Of a stretch of DNA of 17,833 nt, positions 7,444 through 12,833 are shown one piece after another (the stretch's first letter is position 1; each line of letters starts with the position of its first letter). Position numbers and translations under genes: made by a program. Location of the stretch: positions 1-17,833 of the forward strand of contig NZ_JBGCUS010000005.1 of NCBI RefSeq assembly GCF_041415945.1, given 5' to 3'. Source of the stretch: Ancylobacter sp. IITR112. Its GTDB lineage: Bacteria; Pseudomonadota; Alphaproteobacteria; Rhizobiales; Xanthobacteraceae. The notes under the pieces were generated by a model that searched no databases, was not told the origin of the DNA, and worked only from the letters and a program-made list of their open reading frames with translations.

Positions 7444-7647
7444 ATGAAACGAACCCAGACAACCCGCCCGACCCACAGCGTCTTCGTGGTCGAGGGCGAG
7501 GGAGAGTCCGCCTACTGGACCCGCATCGGCGCCGCTTGGCCGCACGATGATGGCGAAGGATTCAACCTGCAGCTGACCTGCATGCCGCTCGACGGTCGCC
7601 TGGTCATCCGCAAGCGCAAGCCCAGGGACATGGAGGCGGGGCGATGA
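7444..7647 (+). CDS. Small plasmid-type protein (67 aa) upstream of a DNA methyltransferase
   Basis: The protein reads VFVVEGEGESAYWTRIGAAWPHDDGEGFNLQLTCMPLDGRLVIRKRK. This pattern of a short beta-rich protein with (Y/F)WTxIGAAWPHxDGxGF is one I associate with small uncharacterised genes on alphaproteobacterial plasmids and integrative elements; no function is known to me. GGGAG lies about 8 bp before the ATG. Its TGA overlaps the start of the methyltransferase gene (ATGA), so the two form a coupled operon, headed by the structured leader at 7299-7387. Confidence 0.8.
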   Translation: MKRTQTTRPTHSVFVVEGEGESAYWTRIGAAWPHDDGEGFNLQLTCMPLDGRLVIRKRKPRDMEAGR

Positions 7648-8303
7648 ACGCCCCCCTCCCCTGCCCCGGCGTGGTGCATCACGGCGACTGCGTCCGCCTG
7701 ATGGGCCGGATGCCGGAGGCCTGCGTGGACATGGTGCTGACCGATCCGCCCTACCTGTGCCGCTACCGCTCGCGCGATGGCCGCACGGTGCGCAACGACG
7801 ACAACGCCCGCTGGCTGGCGCCCGCGTTCGCCGAGATGCACCGCGTGCTGAAACCCGGCGGGCTGTGCGTGAGCTTCTACGGCTGGCACCAGGTCGACGT
7901 GTTCATGGCCGCGTGGCGCGCGGCCGGGTTCCGGCCGGTGGGGCATCTGGTGTTCCCCAAGGCCTATGCGTCCTCGTCGCGGTTCCTGCGGACCATGCAC
8001 GAGCAGGCCTATGTGCTGGCGAAAGACGGGGCTCCCCTGCCCCGCGTGGACCTGCCGGACGTGCTGCCGTGGGCCTACACCGGCAATCGCCTGCATCCGA
8101 CCCAGAAGCCGGTGGCGGCGCTGCAGCCGGTCATCGAGCGGCTGTGCCCGCCGGGCGGGCTGGTGCTCGATCCGTTCTGCGGGTCAGGTTCGACCCTGCT
8201 GGCAGCCCGGATGGCCGGGCGCGGCGCGATCGGCATGGATCTGGACGCGGGCCATGTGTTCACCGCAGGAATGCGGCTCCACGGCGTGGGGACGGGCGGA
8301 TGA
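7644..8303 (+). CDS. Site-specific DNA methyltransferase, beta-class (N6-adenine or N4-cytosine)
   Basis: This 219-aa SAM-dependent amino-methyltransferase has motif IV DPPY (34-37) preceding motif I DPFCGSGS (176-183), the order of the beta class. It also has the HRVLKPGG and HPTQKPV signatures of the family. No endonuclease gene is adjacent, and the SacI-like pair already has its own C5 methyltransferase, so this is an orphan enzyme. Such plasmid-borne methyltransferases may shield incoming DNA from host restriction or influence gene expression. It is coupled by an ATGA overlap to the 67-aa gene and ends 18 bp before a strong bidirectional hairpin. The target-recognition region between the motifs is short, so the enzyme is minimal in size. 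Confidence 0.93.
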   Translation: MNAPLPCPGVVHHGDCVRLMGRMPEACVDMVLTDPPYLCRYRSRDGRTVRNDDNARWLAPAFAEMHRVLKPGGLCVSFYGWHQVDVFMAAWRAAGFRPVGHLVFPKAYASSSRFLRTMHEQAYVLAKDGAPLPRVDLPDVLPWAYTGNRLHPTQKPVAALQPVIERLCPPGGLVLDPFCGSGSTLLAARMAGRGAIGMDLDAGHVFTAGMRLHGVGTGG

Positions 8304-8321
8304 CCGCCTCCCCTCTCCTCG

Positions 8322-8344
8322 GAAGGCGCCTCCCGGCGCCTTTC
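8322..8344. terminator. Bidirectional terminator between the methyltransferase and parB-like genes
   Basis: AAGGCGCC and GGCGCCTT make a perfect 8-bp stem with a TCCC loop, followed by TTC on the plus strand and preceded by GGAA, which reads as a short T-rich tail on the minus strand. It sits between convergent genes ending at 8303 and 8357, as expected for a shared terminator. Confidence 0.7.
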
Positions 8345-8356
8345 ATGCGTGCCGGA

Positions 8357-8716
8357 TCAGGAGCCCTTCGGGCCGTACTTCTCGCGCATCAGCTCCACGG
8401 CCTTCTCCAGCGCCTCGCCCAGCACCCAGCCCTGCGCGTCCGCGATGGCATAGAACGCGGCGACGGTTTCCGGGGTGGCCTTGAGGTTGAGCTGGACGTT
8501 GCGGCCGGTGCGCCAGACGCGGCGCGCGGGTTTCCCCGGCGCAGGTGCTGGTGCGGGCGCAGCGGCCTTGGGCTCGCGGCTCACGAATCCTGCCTTGGCG
8601 GCGGCGGTCTTCGTGGCCTCCTCGCTCTGGCGGACAGGCTTGGCGGGCCTGAACGACGACAGGTCGAGATCCGCCGCGTCATCATCAGCGAACAGGTTGG
8701 TGCGGACATCTCCCAT
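8357..8716 (-). CDS. Small ParB/ParG-like partition partner with ribbon-helix-helix C-terminus
   Basis: This 119-aa protein follows parA, with its ATG sharing one base with the parA stop (TGATG). The N-terminal half is acidic then Ala/Pro-rich (AAAPAPAPAPGKPARRV) and looks disordered. The C-terminal part fits a ribbon-helix-helix fold: strand RNVQLNLKA (72-80), helix A about 82-94, helix B about 98-113 (LGEALEKAVELMREKY). Type Ib partition systems use such small centromere-binding proteins, whose flexible tail stimulates the ParA ATPase. It probably binds the inverted repeats at 9459-9596, acting as centromere adaptor and operon repressor. The role is inferred from fold and position, not from a recognised family signature. 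Confidence 0.8.
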   Translation of the reverse strand: MGDVRTNLFADDDAADLDLSSFRPAKPVRQSEEATKTAAAKAGFVSREPKAAAPAPAPAPGKPARRVWRTGRNVQLNLKATPETVAAFYAIADAQGWVLGEALEKAVELMREKYGPKGS

Positions 8717-9402
8717 CAGGCCGCCTCCCCTACCCGGCTGCCCGCCTTGAGGCGCGTGACGGTCTCGGCCATGAACTCGCGGGCGTTCTGCACGGCCTTG
8801 TCGATGTTGCTGACCTTGGACGGATCCAGATCCGCCAGCAGCCCGCCGAAATCCAGCAGGTCGCGGTAGGCGGCGCGCTCGACGATGGAGGTGGTGAACA
8901 CCTCCACGCCCGCGCCGTCCAGCTGGTCGCGGATGTTTTTCAGGGAGCGCGAGGCCACGGCCGCGCTGGTGCGCGTGAGCAGCACCGCATGCGGAATCTC
9001 GCGCTTGGCCAGCCGCGCCTGGTTGCGGATGAGCCGCAGGGTCTTCACAGCGCCCTTGGCGTCCATGGACGCGCCCTGCGTCGGGATGATCACCAGATCC
9101 GACAGGCCGATGGCGTTGGCGACCATGAGGCTCGCGGTGCCCTCCAGATCGACGATGACGAACTGCACCTGCGAGGCGGCCTGGTCGATCACGTCGACAA
9201 TGCTGTCCTCGGTCACCTCGCCGACGATGGTGATGTTGTCAGGCTTGCCGGGCAGCGCGCCCCACTGGGAAATCCACTTCTCGGGGTCGGCGTCGACGAG
9301 GACGACGGACGCTCCCTTGGCGGCGAGTTCGGAGGCGAGCAGCAGGGCCGAGGTGGTCTTGCCCGCCCCGCCCTTGGGATTTGCGAATGAGATGACGGGC
9401 AT
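8716..9402 (-). CDS. parA: ParA-family partition ATPase (type Ib)
   Basis: This 228-aa protein has a deviant Walker A motif, NPKGGAGKTT, with both signature lysines (K10 and K15), Walker A' VLVDADPE (35-41) and Walker B FVIVDLEG (81-88). It lacks an N-terminal DNA-binding domain, which places it in the short type Ib group whose partner, rather than ParA, represses the operon. It should form ATP-dependent gradients on the nucleoid to space plasmid copies. GAAAGAAG lies just upstream of the ATG as ribosome-binding site. It is transcribed divergently from repA across the repeat-rich 9403-9710 region and overlaps the downstream parB-like gene. Confidence 0.95.
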   Translation of the reverse strand: MPVISFANPKGGAGKTTSALLLASELAAKGASVVLVDADPEKWISQWGALPGKPDNITIVGEVTEDSIVDVIDQAASQVQFVIVDLEGTASLMVANAIGLSDLVIIPTQGASMDAKGAVKTLRLIRNQARLAKREIPHAVLLTRTSAAVASRSLKNIRDQLDGAGVEVFTTSIVERAAYRDLLDFGGLLADLDPSKVSNIDKAVQNAREFMAETVTRLKAGSRVGEAA

Positions 9403-9458
9403 GGGGCTTCTTTCGTTGGTTCGTTCGTGGGCTTCACCCTACTGCCGGGATGCTAACA

Positions 9459-9596
9459 GATAGCTACCAGCTAGCCGAGGCTATCCAGATGGTAGCGGCT
9501 CGCTATCGGATAACCTCTGTTACCAGAAAGCTATATGGTAGCTATCCGATAGCTACCAAGTATCAATGGTACCATATGGATAGCTGGTAGCTATCC
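9459..9596. repeat. Cluster of GGTAGCTATC-type inverted repeats (probable par centromere/operator)
   Basis: Between parA and repA the motif GATAGCTACC/GGTAGCTATC and close variants recur in both orientations: 9459-9468, 9479-9486, 9491-9507, 9508-9524, 9537-9557 and 9578-9596. The 9537-9557 copy is GGTAGCTATC, one base, then GATAGCTACC, a perfect inverted pair. 9578-9596 is GGATAGCT, GGT, AGCTATCC. ATGGTACCAT (9566-9575) lies between. The position upstream of parA and the short alternating repeats suit a ribbon-helix-helix ParB-like protein. Control of repA is also possible, since the array reaches to within 115 bp of the repA leader. Confidence 0.75.
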
Positions 9597-9710
9597 TTTG
9601 CCCCAGCTGGCCGTCCCGGCGCCCCTATCCCGAGGCACGGGAATGGGGAAATTGTGCCTCAAACTCCAGCAGCGGCGGACGTTTCACGGCGGGACGTGGT
9701 ATAGTGGGCC

Positions 9711-9770
9711 ATGATGACTCTCCGCCTCCCGCGCGCGCCCGATGCTTCCCGGAAGGGGAGGGGGCGGTAG
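9711..9770 (+). CDS. 19-codon leader peptide ahead of repA
   Basis: ATGATGACTC... encodes a 19-residue basic peptide (MMTLRLPRAPDASRKGRGR). Its TAG (9768-9770) ends one base before the repA ATG at 9772 and covers the purine-rich repA ribosome-binding region. TATAGT at 9700-9705 may be a -10 box. Such an arrangement would let translation of the leader open or limit repA translation, as known for leader peptides in some other plasmid rep genes. Expression is not proven. Confidence 0.4.
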   Translation: MMTLRLPRAPDASRKGRGR

Positions 9771-9771
9771 C

Positions 9772-11004
9772 ATGAAAGCACCCCGACTGCCCCTGATGGC
9801 GCGCGGCCAGTTCGCGGAGCTGACGCTCCACGAGAAAAACGCCTACCTCCAGAAGCTGGCCGATGACTTCGCCGCGCAGCACGACCGCGAGCAGGTCGTG
9901 CTGGACAGGGACGCGCTGAGCAGGCTCAGGCGCTACTACAGCCGCCGCGTCTGGGCCGACCTTCGCATCGAGGATCTGGGGGGAGGGCCGCTCAACCGCA
10001 CGCTCCGCAACCTGGGTGAGCATATCCGCTCCGAACATATCGGCGAGGACATCTCCGCCGCGCTCCTGCAGGAAACCACCCCCAAGCGGGTGATGCGCGC
10101 CGCGCCGCAGGACGACGCGCAGCTGATGTTCTTCGTGCCGACCATCTACGACGCGCCGCTCAAGGACGACGTCAACCTGATGGACGTCGCGCCCTTCAGC
10201 CTGAGCAAGCGCGCCAACCGTGGCGTGATCAAATACGAGCTGAAAGACTCGCTGATCACCATCGAGGGCGGCGCGGAGAGCGGTCTGGCGACCGTGTTCG
10301 ATTACGACATCTTCCTCAACATGGTGTCCTATCTCGCCGAGGAGGTGCAGCAGTTCCGCCGCGACGAATCCAAGGGGCTGCGTCCCTCGCTGCCCCCGAA
10401 GGTGTATCGGCCCAGCGCGGCGCACATCCTGAAGTTCTGCCGCCGCTCCGATGGCGGCAAATCCTACGAGGATCTGGAAGCCGCCCTGGACCGGCTGTCC
10501 AATACCACCATCAAGGTGGTGAACCTCTCGGGTGGCAAGCGCCGCGCGGTCGACAGCCGCCCTCTCATCGGCGGTTACAGCGTCGTGAGCCGCACCGGCG
10601 CCAATAAGATAGACCTGGTCGAGATCACGATCCCCGACTGGGTCTACAAGAGCGTGGTCACCGCCGAGACGCGCATTCCGCTGCTCACCCTGCACCATGA
10701 CTACTTCCTGATCAGTTCGGGTATCGGCCGGTTCATCTACCGCCTTGCGCGCAAGGCGGCGGGCAGGGACGAAGCCCAGTACAGCATTCGTGAGTTGCAC
10801 AAGCGGAGCGGGTCGACACAGGAGCTGCGGAAGTTTGCCTACGATCTGCGCGAATTCGTCAACCGGACGCAGGCCTTCCCGATGCCCGACTACGACCTGT
10901 CCCTTGTCGAGGGAAAGGATGACCAGAAGCTGCACATGCGCCGCAGGGGGGATGATGACCTCAGGGCTTCGACGGAGCTTCTCGCTGCAACTGGCGACGC
11001 CTGA
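9772..11004 (+). CDS. repA: Plasmid replication initiator protein RepA (RPA family)
   Basis: This 410-aa initiator of the RPA family found on alphaproteobacterial plasmids contains the central block LMFFVPTIYDAPLKDDVNLMDVAPFSLSKR (about 118-147). It is followed by a winged-helix-like region with FDYDIFLNMVSYL and later HILKFCRRSDGGKSYEDLEAALDRLSNTTIKV, a probable DNA-binding segment. It should bind the CCGTACATC iterons just after its stop and recruit host replication proteins. ATG 9772 is preferred over ATG 9742, because it starts at the conserved-looking protein, follows GGGGAGGGGG, and abuts a leader peptide stop. It is divergent from parA, so copy control and partition share one 310-bp regulatory region. 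Confidence 0.92.
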   Translation: MKAPRLPLMARGQFAELTLHEKNAYLQKLADDFAAQHDREQVVLDRDALSRLRRYYSRRVWADLRIEDLGGGPLNRTLRNLGEHIRSEHIGEDISAALLQETTPKRVMRAAPQDDAQLMFFVPTIYDAPLKDDVNLMDVAPFSLSKRANRGVIKYELKDSLITIEGGAESGLATVFDYDIFLNMVSYLAEEVQQFRRDESKGLRPSLPPKVYRPSAAHILKFCRRSDGGKSYEDLEAALDRLSNTTIKVVNLSGGKRRAVDSRPLIGGYSVVSRTGANKIDLVEITIPDWVYKSVVTAETRIPLLTLHHDYFLISSGIGRFIYRLARKAAGRDEAQYSIRELHKRSGSTQELRKFAYDLREFVNRTQAFPMPDYDLSLVEGKDDQKLHMRRRGDDDLRASTELLAATGDA

Positions 11005-11018
11005 TTCTGTCGCATCTT

Positions 11019-11237
11019 CCGTACATCGCCGACGACAGAATCTGTCGGCCCTTCCGTACATGGCCGACGACAAAAATCACGGCGGGTGTCAATGTAGGCG
11101 CGGACGGGTTTTTGTCGTCGCAGCTACCCCTGTCGTACTTCGCCGACATTTTTCCGTACATCGCCGACGACAACCCGTACTTTACCGACGACAATCCGTA
11201 CATCGCCGACGACAGACCGTACATCGCCGACAGCCCA
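11019..11237 (+). repeat. Origin iterons (seven copies of CCGTACATCGCCGACGACA)
   Basis: Copies start at 11019, 11054, 11133, 11154, 11175, 11196 and 11217; the last five are spaced exactly 21 bp, two helical turns. 11133 and 11217 are degenerate at the edges, and 11175 has TTTACC instead of ATCGCC. Partial inverted pieces (TTGTCGTCG near 11112, GATTCTGTCG near 11003) also occur. The array follows repA directly, as in iteron plasmids, and is the probable RepA binding site and incompatibility determinant. Confidence 0.9.
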
Positions 11238-11279
11238 TCTCTGCAAGTCCCTGATATGACAGAGGAAAATCGCGTTTCT

Positions 11280-11330
11280 GGAGTCTAAAACTTACTTAAA
11301 ACTTATATAAAACTCTAAAAATATCTAAAA
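11280..11330 (+). other. AT-rich unwinding region of the replication origin
   Basis: A run of TAAAACTTA-type repeats (TCTAAAACTTAC, TTAAAACTTATA, TAAAACTC, TCTAAAAC) directly follows the iterons. This is the usual place for a DNA unwinding element. It is the most AT-rich stretch near the origin. I see no clear DnaA box. Confidence 0.65.
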
Positions 11331-11500
11331 CAGGCTTCGCCTGATTTTTTAAATTCATTTGATTGGTTTTTGTCTATGTCGGCGATCCCCCGCACTTTGC
11401 CCATGTCTTGCGCCCTGACAGCTGAAATCATGGCCAGTTCACGGTAGGGGCCAAAATGGGCAATGCCCCCAAGCTTTGTCACGCTGGGGGGCATCATCAC
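11315..11500 (-). CDS. Doubtful small open frame (61 aa)
   Basis: The reading frame starts ATGATGATGCCC and encodes KLGGIAHFGPYRELAMISAVRAQDMGKVRGIADIDKNQ-type sequence, which looks more protein-like than chance GC shadows. It has no clear ribosome-binding site and its end overlaps the origin terminator and AT-rich region. It could be a remnant of a longer gene or a small regulator. I do not recognise it. Confidence 0.25.
   Translation of the reverse strand: MMMPPSVTKLGGIAHFGPYRELAMISAVRAQDMGKVRGIADIDKNQSNEFKKSGEACFRYF
11331..11350 (+). terminator. Intrinsic terminator after the origin
   Basis: CAGGC, TTC, GCCTG makes a short stem, then A and six Ts. It would stop plus-strand transcripts that have passed through repA and the iterons. 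Confidence 0.65.
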
Positions 11501-11646
11501 CGTTCACGGTCATCGCCATCCCTGGCTGTACCGTATGGCCACTCTACCGCCGCCAGCCTTTGAAGGGAATCCTGTCGATCGGATGGATGCTGTGCCGGCA
11601 GGCACTGCAAAACCCACCCAGAAACGCTCCCAGGCGGTCTGACCGG

Positions 11647-11745
11647 CATCATCATCATCATCATCGTTCTTCAAATATCCTCGGGGGTCCGGGGGCAGAC
11701 AGCCCCCGGGGGTACGCGCGTCAGCGCGTTCGCGGAAATTTTTCC
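11647..11745. other. CAT microsatellite followed by three hairpins in the long gene-free stretch
   Basis: Six CAT triplets (11647-11664) precede three consecutive stems: CCGGGGGC/GCCCCCGG (11689-11709), ACGCGC/GCGCGT (11714-11729), and CGGAA/TTCCG around an A/T loop (11731-11743). The last could terminate in either direction because of its internal T-run. The 11351-11909 interval otherwise shows no gene that I can support. Confidence 0.5.
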
Positions 11746-11909
11746 GGGTCTCTGTTCCACGGGTTCCACGGCGGACGGTAGGGGAGCCTGCACACGTCAT
11801 CGCCCATCCGGCAGGCAGAGCCGTTGCCGCGCCGTGGCTGGCGGCGCTTTCCTTGAACACGGCCCGTGATCCCGTGTGACCGGCGTGAAGGGGGATGCCC
11901 GGCCGGTGT

Positions 11910-12001
11910 CGGCCGTCAAGGGGCTGCCCGCTCCATTCGCTGCGCTCCCGTGTTGCCCCTCTGACCGCCGAACGCCCCCTGGGGCTCACCGGCCCGGGCG
12001 G
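11910..12001 (+). ncRNA. Candidate structured leader B (paired with 7299-7387)
   Basis: GTCA (11915-11918) pairs with TGAC (11962-11965), and AGGGGC (11919-11924) pairs with GCCCCT (11955-11960), with a C bulge between. Outside, CGGC pairs with GCCG (11910-11913 and 11967-11970). The 30-nt loop (11925-11954) matches leader A almost base for base, although the inner stem sequence differs, so the pairing has changed on both sides. A second GC hairpin follows (CGCCC/GGGCG) and includes GGCTCA, as in A. It ends 60-90 bp before the ATG at 12061. Confidence 0.55.
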
Positions 12002-12060
12002 AACGACAGCGCCGGTCACCCGAAGGATCCGGCACCGAGCAACAACGAAAGCAACCACCA

Positions 12061-12284
12061 TGAGCCAACATCACCGCCGCGAAGTCCGCTACCGGGTGTA
12101 CCTCACCGAGGTGCGGACCTACTCCATCGACGTCACCGACGTGAAAGGCGGCGACCTCGAAAGCTGGGCCCGGGAAGGCTGGGAACGCACCACGGGCGAA
12201 CCCACCGAGCTGACCCTCCGCGAGCGCCGTCTCGAGCAGATCCGGGTCGTCCCCCGTGCCCATGACGGAAAGGATCCGGCGTAA
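12061..12284 (+). CDS. Small unknown protein (74 aa) with structured leader
   Basis: The protein reads RYRVYLTEVRTYSIDVTDVKGGDLESWAREGWERTTGEPTELTLRERRLEQIRVV, a charged, soluble, alpha/beta pattern that I do not recognise. The start is ATG 12061; the ribosome-binding site is weak (GAAAG). The frame continues upstream to 11895, but that part overlaps the structured leader and is unlikely to be coding. Its start lies 91 bp after the same kind of stem-loop found upstream of the 67-aa gene, which suggests a shared control. It converges on the membrane protein gene, with a 12-bp gap. Confidence 0.7.
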
Positions 12285-12296
12285 GCCGGGTGCCCG

Positions 12297-12623
12297 TCAG
12301 GGCATGCCACAGATGCCGTCCAGAAGCGCGGGTAGCATCCCCGACAGGATGAGGCCCACCACCATGATGATAATCCCGAGGCCGGTGAGGGGGTGCCGGG
12401 CGCCGCCGAGCATGACACCGACCATGGCCAGCAGCAGGCCGCCCATGCCGAGGAGCAGCTGGGCGGAATCCGAGGCGACCGCCCGGGCCGCGGAACAGCT
12501 CATGGTCGTGGAGCCTGTCCACCAGGCCCACGCCGCGTCCGCGAGCAGCAGCAGCGCCACGATGGCGGCCAGGTTGCCGAGGGCACGCAGGCCGGTGAGC
12601 GCGTGGGGGCGGCGGTCTGACAT
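12297..12623 (-). CDS. Small membrane protein (108 aa), pilin-like topology
   Basis: ATG 12623 is chosen over the longer frame to 13256, because CAGGA lies 8 bp upstream and the hydrophobic protein begins here. It has a first hydrophobic segment LGNLAAIVALLLLADAAWAWW (16-36; possibly a cleaved signal ending AWA) and two further helices, about 54-74 and 80-101. A signal segment followed by two helices around a short cytoplasmic loop is the layout of VirB2/TrbC pilins, and the gene lies beside transfer functions. No other mating-pore genes are present, so this remains a suggestion. The oriT lies just upstream, between this gene and the divergent relaxase. Confidence 0.7.
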   Translation of the reverse strand: MSDRRPHALTGLRALGNLAAIVALLLLADAAWAWWTGSTTMSCSAARAVASDSAQLLLGMGGLLLAMVGVMLGGARHPLTGLGIIIMVVGLILSGMLPALLDGICGMP

Positions 12624-12714
12624 CGGCCATCCTGCTTCTGCGGAGGGGAGGGGACTGTGGCGGTATCGGGTGGGGAGCTTAGGGCACAGGTGGCGCTGGA
12701 AGAAGGGGATTGCA

Positions 12715-12755
12715 GTGTTAATGGCGCACTTATACATTGCTCCGCAACATAGGTG
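12715..12755 (-). other. Probable oriT with IncQ/MOBQ-type nic core
   Basis: On the minus strand TAAGTGCGCC (12732 to 12723) matches the core of the nic region of IncQ/pSC101-type origins (TAAGTGCGCCCT). A small inverted repeat, TTGC GGA GCAA, lies a few bases 5' of it on the same strand, the expected place for the relaxase hairpin. A GTGGC/GCCAC repeat is close by. It sits about 100 bp from the start of the MobA/MobL relaxase, the enzyme class that cuts such sites. Confidence 0.75.
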
Positions 12756-12833
12756 GCACGGCCGCCACACGGAGGTGGCTTCTGGCCGTATCGTGGCCGT
12801 GGGGACACGGCCGTTTTCCGAGGGGAGGCGCCT

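Noticed and set aside
7107..7445. 113-residue N-terminal extension of the surface-protein frame
   Set aside because: It reads through the leader region and lacks a ribosome-binding site; the signal peptide beginning at 7106 with an upstream TCAGGA is the natural start.
9625..11073. 482-aa minus-strand open frame opposite repA
   Set aside because: It is the GC-driven shadow of repA, with low-complexity His/Arg/Gly-rich sequence and no family features.
11133..11237. Possible CRISPR array (regular 21-bp repeats)
   Set aside because: The repeats are contiguous with no spacers and sit directly after repA, so they are iterons.
11647..11664. Six CAT codons that could encode a His6 tag from a cloning vector
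   Set aside because: There is no vector promoter, start codon, cleavage site or cloning-site context; the run lies in an unlikely frame, so it is a natural microsatellite.
11510..12061. 183-aa minus-strand frame containing a run of six Asp
   Set aside because: It is antisense to the structured leader and the hairpins; the Asp run comes from the CAT microsatellite and no protein-like pattern is visible.
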